A DNA stretch of 64,000 nucleotides from Sneathiella sp. HT1-7 (GTDB lineage: Bacteria > Pseudomonadota > Alphaproteobacteria > Sneathiellales > Sneathiellaceae). How positions within the stretch are numbered: the stretch's first letter is position 1; each line of letters begins with the position of its first letter. The position numbers and the translations under genes were made by a program. The stretch lies in assembly GCF_020731145.1 (NCBI RefSeq), contig NZ_JAJFZN010000006.1, positions 1-64,000 of the forward strand. Direction: 5' to 3'. Shown piece after piece: positions 54,526 to 64,000 of the stretch. The notes beneath the pieces were generated by a model that was not told where the DNA came from, ran no database searches, and worked only from the letters and a program-made list of their open reading frames with translations.

Positions 54526-56318
54526 GCGAACTGACTTGGTCCACTAAGTCACCTCGCCCACGCATCACGCTGACGCCGTCACTTGCCCAAAATCTTCCGG
54601 ATGATAACCATATGGCGTTGAGGCTCGAAGGCAGCGCAAAAGAAACGCTGGAGCAGGGCCGCAATCGGCTCGTCATGGCGGGCGTTATCTTCGCCATTTG
54701 CTTTATTGCTCTTGCCAGTCGGCTCATCGGGCTTGCAATAAGCGGGATCGGAGACGAAGAGGTAATCGCGTCGGAAGCCGATGCACCGCCACCAGTCGCT
54801 ACAACTGAAAGCAAACGCGCAGAAATCAGGGATCGAAACGGGGTTCTGCTCGCGACCACATTGACCACAGCGTCGTTGTTTGCTGATCCAAAGAAAGTGT
54901 TGGACCCCAAGGAAGCCGCGGCGAAGCTGACAACCGTCCTTGGTGATTTGAATGAAGCAACGATTTTGAGTAAGCTGGCCTCGGCCAAGAACTTTATCTG
55001 GCTCAAGCGGAATTTAACGCCGTCCCAGCAGTATCAGGTGAATTCACTGGGTATTCCGGGCCTTTATTTTCGGGAAGAAGAGAAACGGTTCTATCCGATG
55101 GGGCCGCTCGTCTCTCACGTGATGGGCTTTACCGATGTGGACAACCACGGTATCGCCGGAGTCGAAAAGCATTTTGATGAGCAACTCAATGGTTCCGGGG
55201 AAAGAGCTTCTCAGGAATTAATCCTTTCTCTCGATGTGCGCATACAGCATGCTTTACGGGATGAGCTGTCGCGCCACATGTCAATTTTCCGTGCCATCGG
55301 GGCGGCGGGAATGGTTATGGATATCAAAACCGGTGAAATATTGGGAATGGTTTCCTTGCCGGATTTTGATCCGAACCGCCCGGGCGATTTCTCCGGCGAC
55401 GCCAAATTTAACCGAATATCCCTCGGCGTTTATGAAATGGGCTCGACTTTCAAGACTTTCACAACAGCCATGGGTCTTGATACGGGTACAGTTGGGCTGA
55501 ACGGTGGTTATGATGCAACGGAACCGATCCGCAAGGGAGGGTTTCGCATTCGGGATGACCATCCGAAGAAGCGCTGGCTGTCTGTTCCTGAAATATATAT
55601 GTACTCATCCAACATTGGCGCTGCAAAAATGGCAGATGAGGTGGGCCCTAAGAGGCACAAGGCGTTTCTGGCAAAACTCGGTCTTCTTGAGAAGCCGTCT
55701 CTCGAAATTCCCGAGATCGGCGCCCCAATTTTGCCGCCAAGATGGAATAGCCTTGAAACCATGACAATTTCATTTGGCCATGGACTGTCTGTCAGCCCCC
55801 TTCAGCTCAGCACGGGAATAGCGGCGATTGTCAATGGCGGCAACTATATCAAACCGACAGTGGTCCGGCGGGACTCTGAAAAAAGAACTGCGGTTCGTCA
55901 AGTGATCTCGGCCAAGACCTCCGACATTATGCGGCGGCTCATGCGGCTTGTGGTCGAAAAAGGGACGGGCGGTAAGGCGGCGGCACCAGGTTATCTGGTC
56001 GGCGGGAAAACCGGAACTGCTGAAAAGGCGGTTGGTGGCCGGTATAAACGCGATGCCTTGATTGCATCTTTCGTCAGCGCCTTTCCGATGAACGACCCGC
56101 GTTATGTTGTCTTTGCAATGCTGGACGAACCAAAAGGCAATGCCCAGACACACGGCTTCAGGAGTGCAGGCTGGACAGCTGCTCCGATCGTCGGACGGCT
56201 GATTTCCCGGATAGGCCCTATCCTGTCGATCCAGCCGCTAGACGAAGAAAGCGAGGCTATCCAGAAAGCTATGTTTATCCCCATTAATTCAAGGGAGAAG
56301 AAGCTTGCGTCTTTCTGA
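54522..56318 (+). CDS. ftsI: Septal transpeptidase FtsI (PBP3)
   Basis: A 598-aa class B penicillin-binding protein with one helix (about 48-70), a PBP dimerisation domain and a transpeptidase domain: S308TFK holds the acylated Ser, SSN follows at about residue 363, and K496TG closes the active site. It cross-links septal peptidoglycan together with FtsW, encoded downstream. Confidence 0.97.
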   Translation: MSELTWSTKSPRPRITLTPSLAQNLPDDNHMALRLEGSAKETLEQGRNRLVMAGVIFAICFIALASRLIGLAISGIGDEEVIASEADAPPPVATTESKRAEIRDRNGVLLATTLTTASLFADPKKVLDPKEAAAKLTTVLGDLNEATILSKLASAKNFIWLKRNLTPSQQYQVNSLGIPGLYFREEEKRFYPMGPLVSHVMGFTDVDNHGIAGVEKHFDEQLNGSGERASQELILSLDVRIQHALRDELSRHMSIFRAIGAAGMVMDIKTGEILGMVSLPDFDPNRPGDFSGDAKFNRISLGVYEMGSTFKTFTTAMGLDTGTVGLNGGYDATEPIRKGGFRIRDDHPKKRWLSVPEIYMYSSNIGAAKMADEVGPKRHKAFLAKLGLLEKPSLEIPEIGAPILPPRWNSLETMTISFGHGLSVSPLQLSTGIAAIVNGGNYIKPTVVRRDSEKRTAVRQVISAKTSDIMRRLMRLVVEKGTGGKAAAPGYLVGGKTGTAEKAVGGRYKRDALIASFVSAFPMNDPRYVVFAMLDEPKGNAQTHGFRSAGWTAAPIVGRLISRIGPILSIQPLDEESEAIQKAMFIPINSREKKLASF

Positions 56319-57762
56319 ATTGATGAAAGGCCGGAACGTTTCGGCCATGCATGATACTCATATCAAGGGGTTAACTGCCGATAGCCGTCATGTTGAGCCA
56401 GGGTTCCTGTTTGCTGCGCTGTCCGGGACCGCGGCAGATGGCAGAGAATATATAGTTGATGCCGTAAAGCGGGGTGCTTCTGCTATCCTGACGGATACAT
56501 CATATGAGCCCGCCGACTGCGACCTGCCCTGCTTTAGGGAAGAAAATCCGCGTCTTGTTCTGGCACGCCTCGCATCTCGCTTCTATGGGGCGGAGCCTGA
56601 AACGATTACGGCTGTCACCGGAACAAACGGCAAGACGTCAGTCGCTTATTTTACGCGTGCTATCTGGCAGGCGATGGGATTACCCGCAGCAAGTATTGGC
56701 ACTCTTGGGGTAATGATGCCCGACCAGACACTGCCCCTCGGCTACACGACTCCTGAGCCTGTCCTCCTGCATAAAACGCTTACCTATCTCGTCGGTCACG
56801 GAATGCAGCACGCGGTTATCGAGGCGTCTAGTCATGGGCTTGATCAGTATCGCCTTGATGGTGCGCGTATAAAATCGGCCGCGTTTACCAATCTGACGCG
56901 TGACCATCTTGATTATCACTCGTCATCTGAAGACTATCTGAATGCAAAGCTTGGCTTGATCTCTCGTGTTCTCGACAAGGCGGGAACAGCGGTTCTCAAT
57001 GCGGATTCGGGAGTATATCCAGCCTTTCTACGGGCGGCCAAGGACCGCGGTGTGAAGATAATCTCCTATGGTCGGATGGCGGATGAACTCAGGCTTATCA
57101 ATCTCGCACCGGAAAGTGCAGGGCAGATGGTTACTTTGGAAATTTTCGGTAATCGTCAGGAAGTTATGCTGCCGCTGGCCGGTGAGTTTCAGGTCATGAA
57201 CGCCCTCTGCGCCCTCGGTCTCGTGATCGGTGCGGGCGGTGACGCCGCGGCGGCAAGCAAAGCTCTCTCCAAGGTGACCAATGTTCCAGGTCGGCTTGAG
57301 TTGGTTTCTAAACTCACGAATAACGCCGCGATTTATGTCGATTACGCTCACTCGCCTGACGCGCTGGAAACCGTGCTTGAGGCCGTTAGAGGCCATGCAA
57401 AGGGCAAAATTCACGTGGTTTTCGGATGTGGCGGTGACAGGGATAAGGGCAAGCGCGCGGAAATGGGGCGGATTGCAGGTCTTTATGCGGATCGGGCGAT
57501 TGTGACAGACGATAACCCGCGCACGGAGGACCCTGTTCAAATTCGTTCTGAAATCATTGTTGCCTGTCCTGATGCCCTGAATATCGGGGATCGTTTTTCC
57601 GCGATTGAGACGGCGATCAAGGCGCTTGAACCAGAAGATATTCTGGTTGTGGCTGGAAAAGGGCATGAGGAAGGTCAGGTTGTTGGTACGGAAACTATCT
57701 CCTTCAATGACAAAATGGCCGTTCAGCAGATCGTCTCGGCGTTAGGGGGCGAAAATGTCTGA
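56305..57762 (+). CDS. murE: UDP-MurNAc-tripeptide synthetase
   Basis: A 485-aa Mur ligase with ATP loop GTNGKTS (residues about 108-114), IEASSHGLDQYR and the DNPRTEDP motif that marks meso-diaminopimelate-adding MurE. It adds the third residue of the stem peptide. TTG start at 56305 behind AAGGGAG, overlapping ftsI by 14 bp. Confidence 0.96.
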   Translation: MRLSELMKGRNVSAMHDTHIKGLTADSRHVEPGFLFAALSGTAADGREYIVDAVKRGASAILTDTSYEPADCDLPCFREENPRLVLARLASRFYGAEPETITAVTGTNGKTSVAYFTRAIWQAMGLPAASIGTLGVMMPDQTLPLGYTTPEPVLLHKTLTYLVGHGMQHAVIEASSHGLDQYRLDGARIKSAAFTNLTRDHLDYHSSSEDYLNAKLGLISRVLDKAGTAVLNADSGVYPAFLRAAKDRGVKIISYGRMADELRLINLAPESAGQMVTLEIFGNRQEVMLPLAGEFQVMNALCALGLVIGAGGDAAAASKALSKVTNVPGRLELVSKLTNNAAIYVDYAHSPDALETVLEAVRGHAKGKIHVVFGCGGDRDKGKRAEMGRIAGLYADRAIVTDDNPRTEDPVQIRSEIIVACPDALNIGDRFSAIETAIKALEPEDILVVAGKGHEEGQVVGTETISFNDKMAVQQIVSALGGENV

Positions 57763-59191
57763 CACACCGCTCTGGAAGGGAGCCGCCATTATCGCAGCCG
57801 TTGGCGGAAAGGCCGATCGGGAAGATTGGGTCGCGACGGGTGTCTCGATCGACAGTCGGTCTCTTGAAAAGGATGACCTGTTCGTCGCGATTGTCGGGCC
57901 GGTGCATGACGGTCATGACTTCGCTCGTGTTGCGTTTGAAAATGGTGCATCGGCGTTGCTGTTGAGCCGACGCCCCGAAGATCTGCCGGCAGACGCGAAT
58001 GTTATACTTGTCGACGATACCCTGAAGGCGCTGGAAGATCTTGGTTGCGCTGCCCGGGCGCGGACAAATGCGCAAGTGGTTGCGGTCACCGGAAGTGTTG
58101 GCAAAACAGGCTCCAAGGAGTCGTTGTTGCACATGTTGTCGCGGCAAGGAAAAACCCATGCCAGTATCGGTAGCTTCAATAATCACTGGGGCGTGCCGTT
58201 GTCGCTTTCACGGATGCCTGAAGATACGAAGTTCGCGATATTCGAGCTTGGCATGAACCATCCGGGGGAGCTTGGTCCTCTATCGAAAATGGTGCGCCCG
58301 CATGTCGCGTTGATCACAACGATTGAAGCAGTACATCTGGAGTTTTTCTCTGATGTTGAAGCCATCGCCCGCGCGAAAGCGGAAATTTTTGAAGGGCTAA
58401 CGTCAAGCGGATCGGTTATCCTCAACGGTGATAACAGCTATGGCGGCTTACTTAAAAGCATAGCGGCAAACAACGGTATTACGCGCATCCTGACATTCGG
58501 TGAAAAGTCGGAAGCGGATATCCGTCTAACGGATTTTACGCTTTATCCCGATCATAGCGATGTAGCGGTTAAGATCTCCTCTCATGAAGTGTTTTTCCGT
58601 CTTGGTGTGCCGGGACGCCATTGGATCAGTAATATCCTTGGTGTCTTAGGCGCAGTAAGCGAGCTTGGTGCTGATATCGAAAAAGCAGCGGAAGCACTTG
58701 GTGACTTGCAATCTCCGAAGGGGCGGGGCGCACGTCATATGATACCCTGTATCGGCGGCAACTACATGGTTGTTGACGAAAGTTATAACGCGAGCCCGGC
58801 TTCCATGCGGGCGTCACTGGAAGTGCTCCAAAATCTTTACCCGGATGGCAAGGGGCGGCGCGTTGCTGTGCTTGGCGATATGCTGGAGTTGGGAGAGAAG
58901 TCTGCCGACATTCACCGGAGCCTGAAAGCGGATGTCTGTGCGGCGGACGTTGATCTGCTTTTCACCTGCGGGCCTAACATGGCGCAATTGGCAGCCTCCA
59001 TGCCAAGTAAAATTATTACTCATCATGAAGAGACATCGGAAAAGCTGATTGCGCCCCTGCTGGAGACGATCGGCGCTGGTGACATTGTTTTAATCAAAGG
59101 CTCGCTGGGCAGCAAAATGCGTATTCCGCTAGAAGCCTTGCTAGAGCGCCGACCGGCCGTTATGGCGGCCGCCGAACAGAGGGGGCGCTGA
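57755..59191 (+). CDS. murF: UDP-MurNAc-pentapeptide synthetase
   Basis: A 478-aa Mur ligase that adds D-Ala-D-Ala. The ATP loop is [10 protein letters not shown] (family G-x-x-GKT), then [16 protein letters not shown] and [11 protein letters not shown], all MurF hallmarks; [15 protein letters not shown] is in the C-terminal domain. It overlaps murE by 8 bp and meets mraY at a single shared base. Confidence 0.96.
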   Translation: MSDTPLWKGAAIIAAVGGKADREDWVATGVSIDSRSLEKDDLFVAIVGPVHDGHDFARVAFENGASALLLSRRPEDLPADANVILVDDTLKALEDLGCAARARTNAQVVAVTGSVGKTGSKESLLHMLSRQGKTHASIGSFNNHWGVPLSLSRMPEDTKFAIFELGMNHPGELGPLSKMVRPHVALITTIEAVHLEFFSDVEAIARAKAEIFEGLTSSGSVILNGDNSYGGLLKSIAANNGITRILTFGEKSEADIRLTDFTLYPDHSDVAVKISSHEVFFRLGVPGRHWISNILGVLGAVSELGADIEKAAEALGDLQSPKGRGARHMIPCIGGNYMVVDESYNASPASMRASLEVLQNLYPDGKGRRVAVLGDMLELGEKSADIHRSLKADVCAADVDLLFTCGPNMAQLAASMPSKIITHHEETSEKLIAPLLETIGAGDIVLIKGSLGSKMRIPLEALLERRPAVMAAAEQRGR

Positions 59192-60279
59192 TGCTCTATA
59201 ATCTTTTATTCCCGCTTGCAGATGACTTCAGTCTGTTTAATTTGTTCCGTTACCTTACCTTCCGGACAGGTGGTGCGGTGATGACGGCGTTGCTGATCAG
59301 CTTCATATGCGGTCCTGCTGTTATTCGTTGGCTAAAAAGCAAACAGCATCGCGGGCAACCGATCCGTGACGACGGACCGCAATCGCATATTATCGCCAAG
59401 CAGGGCACGCCAACAATGGGGGGATTCCTGATCCTGCTCGCGCTTGGGGTCAGTACCTTGCTTTGGGCGGATTTGAAAAATATCTATGTTTGGGTGGTTC
59501 TGCTGGTCACGCTTGGATTCGGCGCTATTGGTTTTGCCGATGATTACCTCAAGGTTAGTCGCCATAACACCAAAGGACTTCCCGGCAAGCTTAAACTGTT
59601 GTTGGAGCTGTTGATCGCGGGATCTGCCGGCTATGTCATTATGGCAAGCTCGCCTGCGGATATTTCCGGGATGCTTACCATTCCCTTTTTCAAGAACGCT
59701 ATCATCAATCTCGGTTGGTTCTATATTCCCTTTGCCATTCTGGTAACAGTCGGGGCGGGGAACGCGGTCAATCTAACCGATGGACTTGATGGTCTTGCCA
59801 TTGTCCCGGTTATGATCGCGGCGGCCTCTTTCGCGTTGATAGCCTATCTGGTGGGGAATGCTGTCTTCTCTAATTATCTGCAGGTTCAGTACGTTCCGGG
59901 TTCAGGTGAGCTGACCGTCTTCTGTGGCGCGCTTATCGGTGCAAGCCTTGGCTTTCTCTGGTTCAATGCACCGCCGGCGATGGTATTTATGGGCGATACA
60001 GGTTCGCTTGCCATGGGCGGCGCGCTTGGCTCTGTCAGTCTCGTTGCGCGGCATGAGATTGTGCTGGCGATCATTGGTGGGCTCTTTGTGCTGGAAACCG
60101 TATCTGTTATTGTTCAGGTGGCATCGTTCAAACTTACGGGCAAGCGCGTGTTCCGTATGGCCCCCTTGCATCATCATTATGAACAAAAAGGCTGGGCGGA
60201 GCCGACAATCGTGATCCGGTTCTGGATTATTGCCGTCATTCTCGCCCTTGTTGGCCTTGCATCGTTGAAGTTGAGGTGA
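59191..60279 (+). CDS. mraY: Phospho-MurNAc-pentapeptide translocase
   Basis: A 362-aa integral membrane enzyme with ten helices. [21 protein letters not shown] (the Asp-Asp-Asp active-site region), [13 protein letters not shown] and [12 protein letters not shown], plus PLHHHYE, are MraY signatures. It makes lipid I on undecaprenyl phosphate. The gene starts at the last base of murF. Confidence 0.97.
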   Translation: MLYNLLFPLADDFSLFNLFRYLTFRTGGAVMTALLISFICGPAVIRWLKSKQHRGQPIRDDGPQSHIIAKQGTPTMGGFLILLALGVSTLLWADLKNIYVWVVLLVTLGFGAIGFADDYLKVSRHNTKGLPGKLKLLLELLIAGSAGYVIMASSPADISGMLTIPFFKNAIINLGWFYIPFAILVTVGAGNAVNLTDGLDGLAIVPVMIAAASFALIAYLVGNAVFSNYLQVQYVPGSGELTVFCGALIGASLGFLWFNAPPAMVFMGDTGSLAMGGALGSVSLVARHEIVLAIIGGLFVLETVSVIVQVASFKLTGKRVFRMAPLHHHYEQKGWAEPTIVIRFWIIAVILALVGLASLKLR

Positions 60280-60283
60280 GGGA

Positions 60284-61672
60284 ATGATGCAGAGCCATTC
60301 ATATCAGCATAAGAACATCGCCGTCTTCGGTCTCGGCAAGAGCGGGATGGCAACGGCGCGACAGCTTCATCTCGGCGCGGCGCATGTTTTTGTCTGGGAT
60401 GATAATGAGGCTCGTCGCACCGCCGCACTCGAGGCGGGTTTGATTGTGCAGGATCTGACGGAAAATAGCTGGCCAGAAGCGGAGGCATTGGTCCTGAGCC
60501 CCGGCATACCGCTAACTCATCCCATGCCGCATCCGGTAGTGGATCTTGCCAAAAAAGCGGGCGCGGTGGTTATCGGTGATATTGAGGTTTTCCTGCAAGA
60601 GAAAGAAGCCGGGCGCGTTATCGGTGTTACGGGAACGAACGGGAAGTCGACAACCGCGGCGTTGATACATCACCTTTTGACGTCGGCCGGAAAATCCTCG
60701 GCGTTAGGCGGTAATATTGGCACGCCCGTTATGGATTTGCCTGAGCTTGAGTCTGACGGCAGTTATGTGCTTGAGCTTTCTTCTTACCAACTTGATTTAA
60801 CCCCTTCCTGGTGCGCGGATGTGGCCATCCTTCTAAATATCACACCCGATCACCTGGACCGTCATGGTGATATGGAAGGATATGCTGCGGTTAAGAAACG
60901 CATTTTCCAGAACCAGAATAAAACCGGTGTTGCAATCATCAATATAGATGATCCGTTCTGTGAGCATATCGCAACATGCCTAGCCATTTATGGTGACGGA
61001 AAGCTGATCCCCATCTCAACGACGACGCCAGTTGACGGCGGGGTGAGTGTTATTGATGGCCGCCTAGAGGACCGATCCGCTGACGATCAATCTTGGACGA
61101 TGGATATTTCAAAGATTGGTTCCTTGCGCGGCCGTCATAACTGGCAGAATGCTGCCGCCGCTGTTGCTGCGGTACGAAGTGTTGGATTGACGCCGGATGA
61201 AATTCGCGATGGGCTTAAATCCTTTGGTGGTCTTGCGCATCGCATGGAGGAAGTGGGGCGGTATGAAAATGTCCTATTCATAAATGATTCCAAAGCAACC
61301 AATGCGGAGGCCGCGGAAAAGGCGCTGACCAGCTTTGATAATATCTTCTGGATTGCCGGTGGGCGTCAAAAAGCCGGGGGAATAGCCTCACTTGCCACTC
61401 ATTTTAACAGAATTCAGGGGGCATTCCTGATCGGTGAGGCTGCAGATCAATTCGCAGCAACTCTAGACAAAAAAGCGGCACATCAAAAGTGTATAGACAT
61501 AAACGATGCCGTCAAAAAGGCAGCAGAGACCGCGTTGCAATCCGGTCATAAGCCGTCGGTTGTGCTGTTGTCGCCTGCTGCCGCGAGTTTTGACCAATTC
61601 GACAGCTTTGAAGCTCGCGGCGAGGCGTTTCGTGCTGCCGTCCGGCAATGGATTACGGAGAAAACGTTATGA
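60284..61672 (+). CDS. murD: UDP-MurNAc-Ala-D-Glu ligase
   Basis: A 462-aa Mur ligase. The N-terminal nucleotide-binding FGLGKSGMATARQL, ATP loop GVTGTNGKSTTAALI, LELSSYQLD and NDSKATNAEA are typical MurD. It adds D-glutamate to UDP-MurNAc-L-Ala. Two ATGs in a row (60284, 60287) can serve as start. It overlaps ftsW by 4 bp. Confidence 0.96.
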   Translation: MMQSHSYQHKNIAVFGLGKSGMATARQLHLGAAHVFVWDDNEARRTAALEAGLIVQDLTENSWPEAEALVLSPGIPLTHPMPHPVVDLAKKAGAVVIGDIEVFLQEKEAGRVIGVTGTNGKSTTAALIHHLLTSAGKSSALGGNIGTPVMDLPELESDGSYVLELSSYQLDLTPSWCADVAILLNITPDHLDRHGDMEGYAAVKKRIFQNQNKTGVAIINIDDPFCEHIATCLAIYGDGKLIPISTTTPVDGGVSVIDGRLEDRSADDQSWTMDISKIGSLRGRHNWQNAAAAVAAVRSVGLTPDEIRDGLKSFGGLAHRMEEVGRYENVLFINDSKATNAEAAEKALTSFDNIFWIAGGRQKAGGIASLATHFNRIQGAFLIGEAADQFAATLDKKAAHQKCIDINDAVKKAAETALQSGHKPSVVLLSPAAASFDQFDSFEARGEAFRAAVRQWITEKTL

Positions 61673-62793
61673 CAACTTTTACCCGTCTTGATCGATCTGT
61701 TGTAGGCAGTTGGTGGTGGACTGTTGATCGTTGGACTCTTGTCGCGGTTGGCCTGCTTGTCGCGATGGGTGGAGTAATGGTGCTGGCAGCAAGCCCGGCT
61801 ATTGCGGCGCGGCTTCATCTTGACAGCTTCCATTTCGTTCGGCGTCAGTTCATGTATCTGCCGATGGCCGTGATGGCAATTTTCGCCATTTCATTGCTCT
61901 CTCCTCTTTGGGTGAGGCGTCTCGCAGTGGTCAGTTTTGGATTTTTCTCCATTCTGACGATCGCTACCCTTCTGGTCGGGCCGGAAGTAAAAGGCGCGCA
62001 TAGATGGTTGCAGTTTGGCAGCTTTACGCTGCAGCCGACCGAATTCCTAAAGCCGTCCTTCGCGGTGGTTGCCGCATGGATGTTTGCTGAACAGCGCCGT
62101 AGTGATGAAATTCCGGGCAATTTGATCTCGATTGCATTGTTTGTTTTCGTAGTTTCCTTACTACTCTTACAGCCGGATGTCGGTATGACGCTGGTTGTCT
62201 CTGCCGTCTGGTTCGCCCAGTTTTTCCTGGCAGGCTTGCCGATTATCTGGGTTGTCATGTTCGTCGTCGTCGGCATTGTGAGCGCCGCCGCGGCCTATAG
62301 TCTGTTTCCCCATGTGGCGAGTCGTGTTGACCGCTTCATGGATCCGTCGGGCGGCGGAAACTATCAGATTGAACGTGCGATGGAGGCTTTTCAAACAGGT
62401 GGCTTCTTTGGAGTCGGGCCAGGAGATGGTTCAGTGAAACGCCAGCTTCCCGATGCGCATACGGATTTTATTTTCGCCGTACTTGGTGAGGAGTTTGGCG
62501 TCGTTATCTGCCTTTTCGTGGTTGCTCTTTTTGCATTCATTGTGCTGCGGGGTTTCAGCCGCCTATTGGAAGAAAAAAACTTCTTTGTCGTGCTGGCCGC
62601 CGCCGGGTTGCTCATTCAATTCGGTTTGCAGGCCGTGATTAATATCGGCGTTAACCTCCGGCTGATGCCGACTAAGGGAATGACGCTGCCCTTCATCTCC
62701 TATGGTGGTTCCTCTATGTTCGCGCTCGCGCTATTGATGGGCATGTTGCTCGCGCTTAGTCGCCGTCGCGCGGGAACAGGTGAATTGCGATGA
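61669..62793 (+). CDS. ftsW: Septal peptidoglycan polymerase FtsW
   Basis: A protein of 374 aa (start MTTFTRLD at 61669) with about ten helices of the SEDS family: GAHRWLQFGSFTLQPTEFLKPSF, PDVGMT, GVGPGDGSVKRQLPDAHTDFIFAVLGEE and TKGMTLPFISYGGSS. It polymerises lipid II at the septum with FtsI. It overlaps murD and murG by 4 bp each. Confidence 0.96.
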   Translation: MTTFTRLDRSVVGSWWWTVDRWTLVAVGLLVAMGGVMVLAASPAIAARLHLDSFHFVRRQFMYLPMAVMAIFAISLLSPLWVRRLAVVSFGFFSILTIATLLVGPEVKGAHRWLQFGSFTLQPTEFLKPSFAVVAAWMFAEQRRSDEIPGNLISIALFVFVVSLLLLQPDVGMTLVVSAVWFAQFFLAGLPIIWVVMFVVVGIVSAAAAYSLFPHVASRVDRFMDPSGGGNYQIERAMEAFQTGGFFGVGPGDGSVKRQLPDAHTDFIFAVLGEEFGVVICLFVVALFAFIVLRGFSRLLEEKNFFVVLAAAGLLIQFGLQAVINIGVNLRLMPTKGMTLPFISYGGSSMFALALLMGMLLALSRRRAGTGELR

Positions 62794-63929
62794 CAGCAGG
62801 GAAAAACCAGATTGTCTTGGCGAGTGGCGGCACAGGTGGGCATATTTTCCCCGCTCGCGCACTTGCGGAGGAACTGACAGCGCGAGGGTTTGAGGTAACG
62901 CTTATGACCGATATGCGCGGTGAGAAATATGATGAACTTTTCCCCGGTGTTACTATTCTGCAGGTCAAGTCCGGTTCTCCGTCTATCGGCGGGTTTATTG
63001 GAAAAGTAAAGGCTGTCGGCGCGCTTATCGCCGGCTTTTTGCAGTCACGCAAAATCCTGAGACGGATCAGTCCGCTAGCCGTTGTCGGGTTCGGGGGCTA
63101 CCCCTCCATGCCGCCTACGGCCGCGGCAGCGAGCCTTGGGATCCCTTTGGTGTTGCATGAGCAGAATGCCGTACTGGGTCGGGTGAACAAGTTGCTGGCG
63201 GGATATGCCAAAGTCATCGCGACCTCTTTCGACAACACGGAAAGCGCCGATAACGAGACGGCGAATAAGATGATCTACACAGGCAATCCGGTCCGCCGCG
63301 CAATTCTCCCCTTGTTTGGCAAGGGATACAAAAGCCCGGTGACAAATGGTCCTATCAACTTGCTTGTCCTCGGTGGAAGTCAAGGTGCGACAATCCTCTC
63401 TGAGGTCGTTCCAGTGGCGCTTTCTGCTCTTCCGGATGATCTGAAAACGCGCCTGCGTGTAACGCAGCAATGCCGCGCAGAGGATATCGAAAAGGTTCGG
63501 GCGATTTATCAGGAAAGCGAGGTAGAGGCAAATCTGGCCTGCTTTTTTGACAACGTGGCGGAACTGCTTGAGGCATGTCATCTGGCGATTACGCGCTCCG
63601 GTGCGTCTACCCTTTCAGAATTGACCGTGGCGGGACGGCCATCACTTCTCGTTCCTTACAAACATGCCATGGACGATCACCAGCGAAAAAACGGTGAAAA
63701 TGCGGTGGCTCGCGGCGCGGCGCGGCTCATTCTGCAGGATGATTTCACGGTAGAAGAAGTCAGCCGCCAATTGACGGACCTCTTGCGTCACCCGGACTGT
63801 CTGTCCGTTATGGCCAATGCCGCGACGAGCCTTGGTGAAATTCATGCGGCGGAAAAGCTCGCTGATTTGGTCGACCGGTTCAAGCGCAATAATAACGACA
63901 ACAAGAATAATGGAAAGGTAGCTGCATGA
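62790..63929 (+). CDS. murG: MurG GlcNAc transferase
   Basis: A 379-aa GT28 enzyme: [20 protein letters not shown] (membrane-side G-loop), [23 protein letters not shown] and GGSQGA, with [21 protein letters not shown] in the UDP-GlcNAc site. It turns lipid I into lipid II. An Asn-rich stretch (NNNDNKNNG) precedes the C-terminus. Confidence 0.97.
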   Translation: MTAGKNQIVLASGGTGGHIFPARALAEELTARGFEVTLMTDMRGEKYDELFPGVTILQVKSGSPSIGGFIGKVKAVGALIAGFLQSRKILRRISPLAVVGFGGYPSMPPTAAAASLGIPLVLHEQNAVLGRVNKLLAGYAKVIATSFDNTESADNETANKMIYTGNPVRRAILPLFGKGYKSPVTNGPINLLVLGGSQGATILSEVVPVALSALPDDLKTRLRVTQQCRAEDIEKVRAIYQESEVEANLACFFDNVAELLEACHLAITRSGASTLSELTVAGRPSLLVPYKHAMDDHQRKNGENAVARGAARLILQDDFTVEEVSRQLTDLLRHPDCLSVMANAATSLGEIHAAEKLADLVDRFKRNNNDNKNNGKVAA

Positions 63930-64000
63930 GAAAGCTCCCTCTTGATATGGGTCTTGTTCATTTCGTCGGTATCGGCGGGATCGGGATGAGCGGTATCGCG
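63926..64000 (+). CDS. murC: MurC, 5' end only
   Basis: The first 25 codons are in the window: an ATGA overlap with murG, then the nucleotide-binding loop [15 protein letters not shown], which is the MurC N-terminus. It ligates L-alanine to UDP-MurNAc. The gene is cut by the window edge, not broken. Confidence 0.93.
   Translation, partial: MRKLPLDMGLVHFVGIGGIGMSGIA

Overview
The window looks like about 64 kb of an alphaproteobacterial chromosome. Supporting signs are the fnr-hemN-ccoNOQP-ccoGHIS respiratory module, an Irr/Fur-type box in the catalase promoter, a DUF1194/DUF3108 gene set, and a dcw cluster in the order mraZ-rsmH-ftsL-ftsI-murE-murF-mraY-murD-ftsW-murG-murC. I cannot name the genus; a marine Rhodospirillales- or Sneathiella-like organism is only a guess.

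Positions 74-10399 are an integrated element. An intact initiator tRNA gene (42-118) shares a 48-bp direct repeat (74-121 and 10352-10399) that starts at the anticodon loop. The tRNA's own terminator now lies 10 kb away, just after the right repeat. The element encodes a tyrosine integrase, an AlpA/excisionase-like HTH protein, a Rep_trans-like initiator beside a hairpin-rich candidate origin, and two cargo modules. The first is a three-gene restriction-modification operon: an Eco57I-like NPPY methylase, an SPPY methylase, and a phospholipase-D-fold nuclease with a BfiI-like catalytic layout. The second is a minimal mercury cassette: MerR, a short MerF that seems to be leaderless, and a Cys-rich GDCCVxC protein, with no mercuric reductase. 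A decayed IS3 orfA fragment lies between the methylase and rep genes.

10.4-23 kb holds ordinary chromosomal genes: a CMD-family protein, a DUF1194 protein, catalase, a flavin monooxygenase, a PAS histidine kinase, a three-gene polyamine operon (PLP decarboxylase, deoxyhypusine-synthase-like protein, agmatinase-like ureohydrolase), a DsbA-fold isomerase, UppP and a DUF3108 protein. 23-37 kb holds a membrane class III cyclase, a TRAP transporter divergent from an alcohol dehydrogenase plus enolase-superfamily pair (probably sugar-acid or hydroxy-acid catabolism), a glyoxalase-II-like hydrolase, a HerA-like ATPase, and a LysR regulator divergent from two tandem AidB-like acyl-CoA dehydrogenases.

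37-47.4 kb is a microaerobic respiration block: an FNR-type regulator with four cysteines, hemN, and the complete cbb3 oxidase structural and assembly genes, with a perfect FNR/FixK box before ccoN. 47.5-52.2 kb carries a TerB-DnaJ protein, a DMT permease, an AmpD-like amidase, the RNase P RNA gene and a CPA2 antiporter. From 52.5 kb to the end runs the dcw cluster, preceded by four pentamers at exact 10-bp spacing that fit an MraZ operator; murC is cut by the window edge.
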